Shown here piece after piece: positions 45,542-55,765 of a DNA stretch of 64,000 bases. The position numbers were made by a program, and so were the translations under genes. The stretch is from Variovorax sp. PAMC26660. Its GTDB lineage: Bacteria; Pseudomonadota; Gammaproteobacteria; Burkholderiales; Burkholderiaceae_C. The notes below the pieces were generated by a model. That model was given only the letters and a program-made list of their open reading frames with translations, made no database searches and was not told where the DNA came from. How positions within the stretch are numbered: the first letter of the stretch is position 1; each line of letters starts with the position of its first letter. The stretch covers positions 5,261,501 to 5,325,500 of the forward strand of contig NZ_CP060295.1 in the NCBI RefSeq assembly GCF_014302995.1, read 5' to 3'.

Positions 45542-46618
45542 ATGGCCTATCTCGACATCGACAATCTCCAAGCTGTTTTCCTCGATGACGACGCACTGAG
45601 CGCGCGTCATCTGCATCGCCAGCCCTGCGGCCCGCTGAACATCACGAGCGGCCGGATCGTGGCCTGCGATCCCCTGGTGCAGCCCGAGCGCGAGCCGTTC
45701 GCGCGCAGTGTGAATGGGCGCGGTGCGTTCCCCGTCGAGGTGCTGCACGACAAGGGCCGGCACGCGCTGGCGGTGCTCTGGCTGCGTGAGCGGGGTGGCC
45801 TGCAGGTTGCCGATCTGCGCTGGGAGCCAGCGCTCCTCGAAGGGCAATCGCAGGACGGGCTCGGGGACGAAGAGTTCTTCGGCTACCCCGTCGATGCGGG
45901 TGTCGGCTGCTTCATGGACGCCGATGCCGCCAAGGCCATGGCCGAGCGCGAGGCGCGCGAAGCCGAAAAGTCCGTCCATTTCAACTACTACGACGATGTG
46001 CTCGCCGAGGAACTGGGCTCAGCCGACATCGCCGACCACTACCCGCAAGGGGCCGGCACCGCCAACAACATCCTGATCTTCAGCTCGGGCTGGGGCGACG
46101 GCAGCTACCCGAGTTTCTGGGCGCTCGATGCGGCCGGCGAACCCGTGGCGCTGGTGACCGATTTCATGACGATGACCGGCGGCGATGCGCGCGACGAGAA
46201 CGACAAGCGCAGCGATGCCTACAAGGCCGGCCTGTCACCGGAGAAGATGGCTGCCCTTGATGCGCTGGGCGCGGCGGCCATTGCAGGTGACCTGACGGCC
46301 ATCCGGTCGCTGCTCGATGCGGGACTCGCAGGCGCCAACGAGATCATTCCGTCGCTGGGAGAAACCGCGATCACCAGCGCCATCCGGATGAACCAGCTCG
46401 ACGCGCTGCGCATGCTGCTGGGCTCGATGGCATCGTTACCAATGCCGCCGCTGTTCTATACCGGCGACGACGAAGAAACCTATCTTGTCTACGCACGTCG
46501 GCTCAAGAAGCCGCGCGTGCCGGGGTTGATCGAGCTGCTTCAGGCATCGGAAGAAACGGCGGCTGCTGTCCCCGTTCCAACCGCTGGCAAGAGCCTCTGG
46601 AAGCGCCTGCTTTCCTGA
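45542..46618 (+). CDS. DUF4241 protein with C-terminal ankyrin-like part
   Basis: This is a 358-residue cytoplasmic protein. DUF4241 hallmarks are ITSGRIVACDPLVQ, the cysteine-containing YPVDAGVGCFMD and SGWGDGSYPSFWALDAAGEPVALVTDFM. The C-terminal 110 residues (ALGAAAIAGDLTAIRSLLDAGLAGANEIIPSLGETAITSAIRMNQLDALRMLL) look like one or two ankyrin repeats. DUF4241 proteins often accompany polymorphic toxin or immunity genes, but none is adjacent. The role is unknown. Confidence 0.8.
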   Translation: MAYLDIDNLQAVFLDDDALSARHLHRQPCGPLNITSGRIVACDPLVQPEREPFARSVNGRGAFPVEVLHDKGRHALAVLWLRERGGLQVADLRWEPALLEGQSQDGLGDEEFFGYPVDAGVGCFMDADAAKAMAEREAREAEKSVHFNYYDDVLAEELGSADIADHYPQGAGTANNILIFSSGWGDGSYPSFWALDAAGEPVALVTDFMTMTGGDARDENDKRSDAYKAGLSPEKMAALDALGAAAIAGDLTAIRSLLDAGLAGANEIIPSLGETAITSAIRMNQLDALRMLLGSMASLPMPPLFYTGDDEETYLVYARRLKKPRVPGLIELLQASEETAAAVPVPTAGKSLWKRLLS

Positions 46619-46622
46619 GTCG

Positions 46623-47792
46623 CTAGGCATCCAGCGCGGCGCGCACCTTCTCGCCCAGCCCACGCAGCCGCTCGACCGGCTCATTGGAAAACACGAAGCG
46701 CAGGTACTGCGCGCCGTGTATCTGCCCCCAGCCTTGCATCGCCGTCGCACAGACGCGAGCCTTCAACAGACGCTCCGACAGCGTCTGCCCATCGATGCCG
46801 AAATCGCTGGCCCGCAGCAGCAGCGACCAGCCACCGGCCGGAACGCCAACCGGCAGGCCCTTCAGTTCGTCGAGCACCGTGTCGCGCCGCCGCTCCAGCT
46901 CGCCCACATAGGGCGCCAGCGTGTGCACCGATTGTTCGAGTGCCGTCGCCACCGCATCCTGCGCGATGCCCACCGGCACCACCACATTCGCGAGCGACAC
47001 GGCCACGAGGTCGGGCATGTACGACTCGGGCGCGACGGTCCAGCCCACGCGCCAGCCGATCATGCGCAGCTCCTTGGCCGACGAGCCCACCGTGATCGTG
47101 CGCTCCGCCATGCCGGGCAGGCCGGCCGGGTGGATCACCTTGCGGCCGTCGTACAGCAGCCGCTCCATGGCCGTGTCGAGGATGAGCGTCAGGTCGTGTT
47201 GCACGCACAGCGCAGCGATGGCGCGCCAGTCGTCTTCGTCGAAATATCCACCCGTCGGCATCGACGGCGACATCAGCAGCATCACGCGCACGCGCGGCCC
47301 GACAGCGGCCTGCAGCGCCGTGCGGTCGAGCTTCCATTCGCCGCCGGGGTTGAAGTCGAAGGGCACGTACTTGGGTGTGCCGCCCGCCAGCCGGATGCGG
47401 TTGAGCAGGCCGGCGTAGGTCGGGTCGGTCACGAGCACTTCGTCGCCCACCTCGACTGTCGCGAGCAGCGCATTGAGGATGCCCGACAGCCCGCCGGCGC
47501 AGATCACGCAGTTGCGCGCGCCGCTGTAGGCCACGCCCGACAGCGCCGCCACATGCCGCGCCGCCACGTCGCGCAAGCGCGATTGACCGACGAAAGGCAG
47601 ATAGCTGTTGTCGCCATCTTCCGACGCGGCACGCACCGTGCGCGCGATGGCTTCGGGGTCGGGCGGAATGTCGACGTCGAGGTTCTCGAGGCGCAGAAAG
47701 GGCGGGCCCTCCGCATCGTCGGCGATGGCGCCCATGCGGTCGACGCCGATGCCTGCGATGTGTTCGAGCCTTGCGGGGCGGTGACGTGGCAT
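46623..47792 (-). CDS. PLP-dependent aminotransferase, class I/II
   Basis: The 389-residue fold-type I aminotransferase has the PLP lysine in the segment SSAKELRMIGWRVGW and the usual N-terminal NSYLPFVGQSRLRDVAARHV and ICAGGLSGILNALLA regions. A SMPTGGYFDEDDW segment replaces the common NPTG loop. The substrate amino acid is unknown. It lies 16 bases downstream of a LysR gene on the same strand, so it is probably in one operon with that regulator, opposite the valine-degradation operon. A role in branched amino acid transamination is possible. Confidence 0.85.
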   Translation of the reverse strand: MPRHRPARLEHIAGIGVDRMGAIADDAEGPPFLRLENLDVDIPPDPEAIARTVRAASEDGDNSYLPFVGQSRLRDVAARHVAALSGVAYSGARNCVICAGGLSGILNALLATVEVGDEVLVTDPTYAGLLNRIRLAGGTPKYVPFDFNPGGEWKLDRTALQAAVGPRVRVMLLMSPSMPTGGYFDEDDWRAIAALCVQHDLTLILDTAMERLLYDGRKVIHPAGLPGMAERTITVGSSAKELRMIGWRVGWTVAPESYMPDLVAVSLANVVVPVGIAQDAVATALEQSVHTLAPYVGELERRRDTVLDELKGLPVGVPAGGWSLLLRASDFGIDGQTLSERLLKARVCATAMQGWGQIHGAQYLRFVFSNEPVERLRGLGEKVRAALDA

Positions 47793-47808
47793 GCGATCTC
47801 CTTGCTAG

Positions 47809-48771
47809 CTACAAAGCCTGCTTGCGTGGGCGGGGCGGTCGTGGTGCCGCGTTGTCCTTCTCCTCTGGTTTTTCCGAATTCTGGGGCAGGAGCAACAGCG
47901 CTTGATGCGCGAGCGCGGTCTGGCGCAGGAAGTCCCACACTGTCTGCATTCGCACCAGGTGCTTGGTCTCTGCCGGCATCGACATCCAGAAGGTCCGCGT
48001 GAAGTTGGCCTGCCCTGCGAGCACGGGGCGCAAGGCGCTGTCGTTGTCCGCGATGAAGGCCGGCAGCACCGCGATGCCGGCGCCCGCCACCACTGCTCGA
48101 TGCTGCGCGAGCACGCTGGTGCTGCGTAGCGCGAAGGTGTCGGGGCGGTGCAGTTCGTCGAGGTACTGCAGCTCCTTGCTGAACAGCAGGTCGTCCACGT
48201 AGCTGATGAAGGTGTGGCCGCGCAGGTCTTCGCGCGTCTTGATGGGCTTGTGCGCGGCCAGATATTGCTTCGAGGCGTAGAGCCGCAGGGTGTAGTCGGT
48301 GAGCTTGGTCACCACCACCGGGCCGCGCGCGGGCCGTTCGAGCGAGATGACGATGTCGGCCTCGCGCCGCGACAGATGCACGAGGCGCGGCATCGCGAGC
48401 AGGTCGATGGTGAGCTTCGGGTGCTGCACCGCAAACAGCGCGAGCTGCGGCGCCAGCACCACCGTGCCAAAGCCTTCGGTGGCGCCGATGCGCACCAGCC
48501 CCGACAGGCCTTCGTGCGAAGCTGGCGCGGTGCTCTCCACGGCCTGGAAGGCGCTCTCCATCGCTTCCACCTGCGGCTGCAGCCGCCGGCCCGCTTCGGT
48601 GAGCCGGTGGCCGCCCGATTCGCGTGAGAAGAGCGGGGCGCCGACTTCCTTTTCCAGCGCCTGGATGCGCCGCGCCACCGTGGTGTGGTCCACCTCCAGC
48701 CGGCGCGCCGCGCTCATCAGCGTGCCGGAGCGGGCCAGCTCGAGAAAGTAGCGCAGGTTGTCCCAGTCCAT
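47809..48771 (-). CDS. LysR-family regulator, likely controlling mmsA operon
   Basis: The 320-residue LysR protein has the helix-turn-helix at residues 1-60 ([40 protein letters not shown]) and an effector-binding domain with [21 protein letters not shown] and VLPAFIADN. The C-terminus is basic and proline-rich. I chose the ATG at 48771, and an upstream in-frame start would precede the helix-turn-helix. It is divergent from mmsA, and paired repeats in the shared promoter region (48821-48878) are the likely binding sites. Confidence 0.88.
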   Translation of the reverse strand: MDWDNLRYFLELARSGTLMSAARRLEVDHTTVARRIQALEKEVGAPLFSRESGGHRLTEAGRRLQPQVEAMESAFQAVESTAPASHEGLSGLVRIGATEGFGTVVLAPQLALFAVQHPKLTIDLLAMPRLVHLSRREADIVISLERPARGPVVVTKLTDYTLRLYASKQYLAAHKPIKTREDLRGHTFISYVDDLLFSKELQYLDELHRPDTFALRSTSVLAQHRAVVAGAGIAVLPAFIADNDSALRPVLAGQANFTRTFWMSMPAETKHLVRMQTVWDFLRQTALAHQALLLLPQNSEKPEEKDNAAPRPPRPRKQAL

Positions 48772-48820
48772 GTGCGTGCGTGTCTCCAGATGCCATTCGG
48801 CGCCGCCCGGTGCAGGGCTC

Positions 48821-48884
48821 TGCAAATTTGCAAAGCCGTGGCGCATATTTGTCTATTGTCATGGCAAATCTGCAAAGCTAGGAT
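48821..48884 (+). promoter_or_regulatory. mmsA promoter with two LysR-type repeat sites
   Basis: A sigma-70 promoter, TTGTCA at 48856-48861 and TAGGAT at 48879-48884 with 17-base spacing, lies 60 bases before mmsA. The sequences TGCAAATTTGCAAAGC (48821-48836) and GGCAAATCTGCAAAGC (48863-48878) are direct repeats exactly 42 bases apart. The second fills the spacer between -35 and -10, so binding there would repress, while the first has the T-N11-A palindrome of a LysR primary site. Confidence 0.7.
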
Positions 48885-48943
48885 GCGGGCTGCACCGGTT
48901 CGAACCGGCATCGCTTTCCCGAGATTCACAGGAGACAAACCCC

Positions 48944-50463
<1,520 letters not shown>

Positions 50464-50467
<4 letters not shown>

Positions 50468-50862
50468 TGCACGGGCTTCGCGTCGCGGCCTGGGGCGCGG
50501 TGGCGACGGTTGCGCTGCTTGCTGGCAGGGCGCAGGCGGCCACCTATGACGAGCCGCTCGATTGCAACCCGAACGGAAACCAGCAGCAGATGAACGACTG
50601 CGCGGTGCGCGACTTTCGTGCGGCAGATGCCGTGCTCAACATCCGGTACGGCGAGGTGATGAAGACGCTCTCGCCGCAGATGCGCGTCGCGCTGCGCAAC
50701 GAGCAGCGGGCGTGGCTCAAGGGGCGCGACCCCGGTTGCAAGCGTGCTGCGAAGGCGAACGAAGGCGGCTCCATCTGGCCGCTGGTGTTCAATTCATGCT
50801 TGGAGAAATCGACCCGGAAACGGACCACCGAACTGGATCGCTGGAAGGGTCGCGAACAATGA
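50464..50862 (+). CDS. LprI/DUF1311 family secreted protein
   Basis: This 132-residue exported protein has a signal peptide ([24 protein letters not shown]) and a DUF1311 core ([34 protein letters not shown]...[17 protein letters not shown]...[14 protein letters not shown]). Four cysteines probably form disulfides in the periplasm. Some family members inhibit lysozyme. It overlaps mmsA and the acyl-CoA dehydrogenase by four bases on each side, an odd guest in a catabolic operon. Confidence 0.85.
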
Positions 50863-52013
50863 ACTTCGAACTGTCCGAAGAGCAGAACGCCTTTGCGCAG
50901 ACCGCGCGCGATTTCGCGCAGGCCGAATTCGCGCCCCATGCGGCGCAGTGGGACGCTGAGGCCCTCTTTCCGAAGGAGGCCATCGCCAAGGCCGGCGAGC
51001 TGGGCTTCTGCGGCCTCTACGCGCCCGAGCGCATCGGCGGCCTCGGCCTGCCGCGGCTGGATGCGGCGCTGGTGTTCGAGGAGATGGCCGCGGTCGACCC
51101 TTCGACCACGGCCTTCATCACGATCCACAACATGGCGACGTGGATGCTCGGCACCTGGGCGACCGATGCGGTGGCGGCGCACTGGGGCGAAGACCTGACG
51201 AGCGGGCGCAAGCTGGCGTCGTACTGCCTCACCGAGCCGGGGGCCGGGTCGGATGCGGGTTCGCTGAAGACGCGTGCCGAGTTGCAGGGCACCGAGTACG
51301 TCATCAACGGCGGCAAGGCCTTCATCTCCGGCGCCGGCGCGACCGACGTGCTGGTGCTCATGGCGCGCACGGGCGGCGGCGGTGCGGGCGGCATTTCCGC
51401 CTTCGCGGTGCCGGCCGATGCGCCCGGCGTCAGCTACGGCAAGAAGGAGCACAAGATGGGCTGGAACAGCCAGCCCACGCGCACCATCAACTTCGACAAC
51501 GTGCGCATTCCGGCCGACCACCTGCTGGGCAAGGAAGGTGAAGGCTTTCGCATTGCCATGAAGGGGCTAGACGGCGGGCGCATCAACATCGCGACCTGCT
51601 CGGTGGGCGCGGCGCAGGGTGCGCTCGACGCGGCGCGCCGCTATCTGCACGAGCGCCAGCAGTTCGGCAAGCCGCTCGCGAGCTTCCAGGCGCTGCAATT
51701 CAAGCTGGCCGACATGGCGACCGAACTCGTTGCGGCGCGGCAGATGGTGCGACTGGCCGCGTCGAAGCTCGACGCCGGCCATGCGGACGCCAGCACTTAT
51801 TGCGCGATGGCCAAGCGCTTTGCGACCGATGCGGGCTTCAACGTCTGCAACGACGCGCTACAGCTGCACGGCGGCTACGGCTACCTGAGCGAGTTCCCGT
51901 TGGAGCGGCTGGTGCGCGACACACGCGTGCACCAGATCCTGGAAGGCACCAACGAAATCATGCGCGTCATCGTTGCGCGAAAATTGCTGGAAGGCGACAG
52001 CGATATCCGCTGA
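50859..52013 (+). CDS. acyl-CoA dehydrogenase, probable isobutyryl-CoA dehydrogenase
   Basis: The 384-residue FAD enzyme has the family signatures CLTEPGAGSDAGSLKTRAE, GLDGGRINIATCSVGAAQGA and YGYLSEFPLERLVRDTRVHQILEGTNEIMR, the last with the catalytic base Glu. Operon context, between mmsA and the 3-hydroxyisobutyryl-CoA hydrolase, points to isobutyryl-CoA oxidation to methacrylyl-CoA. Related short-branched-chain acyl-CoA substrates are possible. The ATG at 50859 overlaps the previous stop as ATGA. Confidence 0.88.
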   Translation: MNFELSEEQNAFAQTARDFAQAEFAPHAAQWDAEALFPKEAIAKAGELGFCGLYAPERIGGLGLPRLDAALVFEEMAAVDPSTTAFITIHNMATWMLGTWATDAVAAHWGEDLTSGRKLASYCLTEPGAGSDAGSLKTRAELQGTEYVINGGKAFISGAGATDVLVLMARTGGGGAGGISAFAVPADAPGVSYGKKEHKMGWNSQPTRTINFDNVRIPADHLLGKEGEGFRIAMKGLDGGRINIATCSVGAAQGALDAARRYLHERQQFGKPLASFQALQFKLADMATELVAARQMVRLAASKLDAGHADASTYCAMAKRFATDAGFNVCNDALQLHGGYGYLSEFPLERLVRDTRVHQILEGTNEIMRVIVARKLLEGDSDIR

Positions 52014-52040
52014 ACGCGCCGCATCCAGGACCTGAAAACA

Positions 52041-53156
52041 ATGACCGACAACGTAGTTCTCTTCGACGAAATCAAGACCGCCGGCGGCCAGCGCTTCGGC
52101 GTGGCCACGCTCAATGCGCCAGCCTCGCTCAATGCGCTGTCCGTGGACATGGTGCGCTTGCTCACGCCCAAGCTGCGCGAATGGGCGAAAGACACCGGCA
52201 TCGTCGGCGTGCTGATGCAGGCAGCGGGCGAGAAGGCTTTCTGCGCCGGCGGCGACCTGCGCCAGCTCTACCAGACGCTGCTCGACTGCGGCCCCGCGCG
52301 CAACACCTACGCCGAAGACTTCTTCCGCGAAGAGTACGAGCTGGACCACCTGATCCACACCTTCCCCAAGCCCTTCCTGTGCTGGAGCCACGGCATCGTG
52401 ATGGGCGGTGGCGTGGGCCTCATGGCCGGCGCCTCGCACCGCGTGGTGACGCTGCAAAGCCGCATCGCCATGCCCGAGATCAACATCGGCCTGTACCCCG
52501 ATGTGGGTGGCAGCTGGTTCCTGCGCCGCACGCCGGGCCGCACGGGGTTGTTCCTGGCGCTGACTGCCGCCAACATCAATGCGCACGACACCATCTTCTG
52601 CGGGCTGGCCGACGTGCTGGTGCCGCAGGAACGCAAGGGCGGCGTGATCGAGGCCATCGCTTCCACGACGTGGACCGGTGAAGGCAAGGCCGATCGCGCC
52701 ACGCTGTCGCGCATCCTCGCGAAAGCGGGCGAGGGCGCCGAGATGCCGGCTTCGAAGGTGCGCGAGCACTACGACACCATCAACGCTTTGATGGCCGGCG
52801 ACGACCTGCTCGACATCGCCAGGCGCCTGCGCGCGCTGCAAAGCGAAGACGCATGGCTGCAGACCGCCGCCAAGACCTTCACCAAGGGCGCACCCAGCTC
52901 GGCGGCCCTGAGCTTCGAGCTGTGGCAGCGCGTGCACCGCATGTCGCTGGCCGAAGTGTTCCGCCTCGAATACTGGGCGTCGCTGGGCTTTTGCGCGCAC
53001 AAGGACTTTGCCGAGGGCATCCGCGCGGTGCTGGTCGACAAAGACCGCAACCCGCGCTGGAATCCGGCCACGCTCGAAGAGATCACGCCTGAATTCATCG
53101 AAGACCACCTGCGCCCGCGTGGCGAAATGCCGGCAGAGCTGGCATCGCTGGTCTAA
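52041..53156 (+). CDS. 3-hydroxyisobutyryl-CoA hydrolase (crotonase superfamily)
   Basis: The 371-residue crotonase-family protein shows EKAFCAGGDLRQLYQ (oxyanion-hole Gly), CWSHGIVMGGGVGLMAGASHRVV and MPEINIGLYPDVGGSWFLRR. A C-terminal extension (VRLEYWASLGFCAHKDFAEGIRAVLVDKDRNP with DKDRNP near the end) is typical of 3-hydroxyisobutyryl-CoA hydrolase instead of enoyl-CoA hydratase. It releases 3-hydroxyisobutyrate for MmsB. A large palindromic element begins at the base after its stop. Confidence 0.88.
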   Translation: MTDNVVLFDEIKTAGGQRFGVATLNAPASLNALSVDMVRLLTPKLREWAKDTGIVGVLMQAAGEKAFCAGGDLRQLYQTLLDCGPARNTYAEDFFREEYELDHLIHTFPKPFLCWSHGIVMGGGVGLMAGASHRVVTLQSRIAMPEINIGLYPDVGGSWFLRRTPGRTGLFLALTAANINAHDTIFCGLADVLVPQERKGGVIEAIASTTWTGEGKADRATLSRILAKAGEGAEMPASKVREHYDTINALMAGDDLLDIARRLRALQSEDAWLQTAAKTFTKGAPSSAALSFELWQRVHRMSLAEVFRLEYWASLGFCAHKDFAEGIRAVLVDKDRNPRWNPATLEEITPEFIEDHLRPRGEMPAELASLV

Positions 53157-53315
53157 GAAGGTGTGAACGAACCCGCCATGCCCGCTCATCCCGTCCAGAC
53201 ACGCCCACTCTGCGTTGCAAATGCTCGCCATAGTCCGAGCTATGGCTGCGCTTTGCGCCTTGATTGGCCGCGTCTGGGCGGTCTGCTCGGCCACGCCGGA
53301 TTCATTCACACCTTC
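53157..53315. repeat. 159-bp nested palindromic intergenic element
   Basis: Outer arms at 53157-53180 and 53292-53315 begin with an exact 11-base match (GAAGGTGTGAA and TTCACACCTTC) and continue imperfectly for about 24 bases. The centre has a perfect hairpin (GCCATAG 53227-53233, six-base loop TCCGAG, CTATGGC 53240-53246). It abuts the stop codon of the preceding gene and separates it from mmsB. It looks like an extragenic repeat of the REP/BIME type and may terminate or stabilise the upstream message. Confidence 0.75.
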
Positions 53316-53357
53316 TGACCCCATCACCCTGCACACAGAACAACGGAGACAAGACAC

Positions 53358-54254
53358 ATGAAGATCGCATTCATCGGCCTGGGCAACATGGGCGGCCCGA
53401 TGGCCATGAACCTGCTCAAGGCTGGCCACACGCTCAGCGCCTTCGACCTCTCGGCCGAAGCCTGCAAGAAGTTCGGCGCCGAAGGTTTGCCGATTGCCAA
53501 GTCGGCGGCCGAGACGGTGGCCGATGCCGAGGTCGTCATCAGCATGCTGCCGGCCAGCGCGCATGTCGAGGGCCTGTTCCTCGGCGGCGCCGGCAAGCCC
53601 GGCCTGCTCGACAGCATCAAGGCCGGCACGCTGGTGATCGACAGCAGCACCATCGCGGCAGCCACCTCGCGCAAGGTGGCCGAAGCGGCCGCCGCCAAGG
53701 GCGTGGCGATGATCGATGCGCCCGTCTCGGGTGGGACCGGCGGTGCGATCGCTGGCACGCTGACCTTCATGGTCGGTGGCGACACCAAGGACCTGGAGCG
53801 CGCGCGCCCCGTGCTCGAAAAGATGGGCGCGAACATCTTCCACGCCGGCGCAGCGGGCGCGGGGCAGACCGCGAAGATCTGCAACAACATGCTGCTCGGC
53901 ATCCTGATGATCGGCACGTCGGAGGCACTGGCGCTCGGCGTGGCGAACGGGCTCGATCCGAAGGTGCTGTCCGAAATCATGCGCCGCAGCTCGGGCGGCA
54001 ACTGGGCGCTTGAAAAGTACAACCCGATGCCGGGCGTGATGGAAACCTCGCCCGCATCGAAGAACTACGCGGGCGGTTTCGGCACGGACCTGATGCTCAA
54101 GGACCTGGGGCTGGCCCAGGAGAATGCGACCTCGGTGCGCGCTGCCACGCCACTGGGTGGCCTGGCGCGCAGCCTGTATGCGGCGCACAGCCTCGCGGGC
54201 CATGGCGCGCTCGATTTCTCAAGCGTGCTGAAGTCGCTGCAGAAGGCGTCCTGA
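53358..54254 (+). CDS. mmsB: 3-hydroxyisobutyrate dehydrogenase
   Basis: The 298-residue NAD-dependent enzyme oxidises 3-hydroxyisobutyrate to methylmalonate semialdehyde, the substrate of MmsA. Signatures are the dinucleotide site IGLGNMGGPMAMNLLKAGH, the substrate loop DAPVSGGTGGAIAGTLTFMVGG and the catalytic lysine in AGAGQTAKICNNMLL. GGAG precedes the ATG. Although a palindromic element intervenes, gene order makes it the last step of the valine cluster. Confidence 0.93.
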   Translation: MKIAFIGLGNMGGPMAMNLLKAGHTLSAFDLSAEACKKFGAEGLPIAKSAAETVADAEVVISMLPASAHVEGLFLGGAGKPGLLDSIKAGTLVIDSSTIAAATSRKVAEAAAAKGVAMIDAPVSGGTGGAIAGTLTFMVGGDTKDLERARPVLEKMGANIFHAGAAGAGQTAKICNNMLLGILMIGTSEALALGVANGLDPKVLSEIMRRSSGGNWALEKYNPMPGVMETSPASKNYAGGFGTDLMLKDLGLAQENATSVRAATPLGGLARSLYAAHSLAGHGALDFSSVLKSLQKAS

Positions 54255-54300
54255 ATTTCTTCCGGCGAGAGGAAAGAAGTGGTCGGGTGTGGGCCGGCGT

Positions 54301-54462
54301 TCAGCCGAAGCGGGACTGAACGGCCCACAGAACGCCGATCACGACGACGAACAGCACGAAGAACAGAACCCAGGCACGCGTGAACGCCTGGGTCTCCGTG
54401 ATGATTTCTTCAGGAGCAGCCGCGGGAGGCGGATTAGAGGCGACGGGCGTTTGTGGAGTCAT
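54301..54462 (-). CDS. 53-residue single-pass membrane protein
   Basis: This small ORF overlaps the last 29 bases of the MFS gene. The product has a Pro/Ala-rich N-terminus (MTPQTPVASNPPPAAAPEE), a short amphipathic stretch and one strong membrane helix (AWVLFFVLFVVVIGVLWAV) before a basic QSRFG end. Its place directly behind a transporter suggests a small transporter-associated peptide. The ribosome site is weak, and conservation is untested. Confidence 0.5.
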   Translation of the reverse strand: MTPQTPVASNPPPAAAPEEIITETQAFTRAWVLFFVLFVVVIGVLWAVQSRFG

Positions 54463-55765
54463 TCCCGACTGTACCCCCCGCCGGGGTGGGTGAAGCCAGC
54501 TTTGCAGAAGAAGCGTCCAGCCTCGACATCGCGCCCATGATCGCTGCCGCCACAAGGTTCGCACCCACGCTGAAGAGAATCGGCAGCATGTAGCTGTGGC
54601 TGATGTCGAAGGCAAAGCCCGCGGCACTCGGCCCGATCAGGGTGCCGACTGCCACGCTGGTGTAGAGCACGCCGATGATCGCGCTGATGTTGCGCCCGCC
54701 GAAGTAGTCCATCACCAGGGCCGGCAGCAGCGCAACGAAGCCGCCGTAGAACACGCCGTAGGCGAACGCGAAAACGGCCAGCCCCCAGAACCCGCCCGAC
54801 ATCGCCCACACGAGCAGCGACAGCGCCATGCCCGTGGACATCAGCAGCATGGTGTGCGGTCGCCCCATGCGGTCGGCCAGCCCGCCGAGGAAGAAGCGCC
54901 CGGCCGTGCTGCCCACGCCGATCGCGCCCAGCAGCAGCACGGCGGAGGTCGATGCCACGCCATGGTCGAGCGCATACGGCACCAGGTGCACGAACGGCAC
55001 GAACAGTCCGAACGAGCTGATCAGGCACGCGGCATAGAGGCCGGCGAAGCGCCTGGACCGCACGGCGTCGTGCACCGTGAAGCCCTCCGGCCTGGCCGAT
55101 GTGGCTTGCGGCTGCGGCGGATCGCCATCCGGCCCGAGTCCGCGATCGCGCGGGTCGTTCTCGATCAGCAGCGCCATGCCCACGCCCACCACCGCCGCAA
55201 GAACGCCGAGTGCCAGGTAGGCATGCCGCCACCCCAGCTGCTCGATGAGGAAGGACGCCAGCGGCGGCATCACCAGTGTGCCGACGCCGATGCCGCTCAC
55301 CGCCAGCCCCGACGCGAAGCCGCGCCGCTTGACGAACCAGCGCTGCACCGCACCCAGCACCGGCACATACGAAGCGCCGACGCCGAGCCCGACGCCCAGC
55401 CCGTAGGCCAGGTAGATCTGCGTCAGGCTCTGCGCCTGGCTGGCAACAGCCAGCCCCAGCCCGACCAGCACCATGCCGGCCACGGCCAGCCGGCGCGAGC
55501 CCCAGCGGTCGGCCAGCGGCCCGCTCAGCACACCCAGCCCGAAGTAGAGAAAGCCCGCGAGCGAGAACACCAGCGAGACCGAGCCGCGCGAGGCGCCGAA
55601 GTCTTTCTGCAGCGATTCGAGAAAGGCGCTGAAGGTGTAGGCGCAGCCGAAGCCGACAAAGGTCACGGCAAAGGCGCCGGCGACCACCAGCCAGCCGCGA
55701 AAAATGCCTGCGGCCGGCGCTGCGGTTGAGAGGTTCGGGTGTGTGGTCTTCATGTGCTTCTTCAT
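54434..55765 (-). CDS. MFS transporter, oxalate/formate antiporter or monocarboxylate type
   Basis: The 443-residue protein has twelve predicted helices. The MFS A-like loop GPLADRWGSRRLAVAGMVLVGLG lies between helices 2 and 3, and a second GGLADRMGRPHTMLLM lies between helices 8 and 9. The N-terminal FRGWLVVAGAFAVTFVGFGCAYTFSAFLESLQKDFG segment is typical of the OFA/monocarboxylate group. The start at 55765 is directly adjacent to the amidase stop (TGAATG), and an ATG at 55753 is an alternative. It probably imports the acid or amide handled by the amidase, or exports a product. Confidence 0.85.
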   Translation of the reverse strand: MKKHMKTTHPNLSTAAPAAGIFRGWLVVAGAFAVTFVGFGCAYTFSAFLESLQKDFGASRGSVSLVFSLAGFLYFGLGVLSGPLADRWGSRRLAVAGMVLVGLGLAVASQAQSLTQIYLAYGLGVGLGVGASYVPVLGAVQRWFVKRRGFASGLAVSGIGVGTLVMPPLASFLIEQLGWRHAYLALGVLAAVVGVGMALLIENDPRDRGLGPDGDPPQPQATSARPEGFTVHDAVRSRRFAGLYAACLISSFGLFVPFVHLVPYALDHGVASTSAVLLLGAIGVGSTAGRFFLGGLADRMGRPHTMLLMSTGMALSLLVWAMSGGFWGLAVFAFAYGVFYGGFVALLPALVMDYFGGRNISAIIGVLYTSVAVGTLIGPSAAGFAFDISHSYMLPILFSVGANLVAAAIMGAMSRLDASSAKLASPTPAGGTVGNDSTNARRL

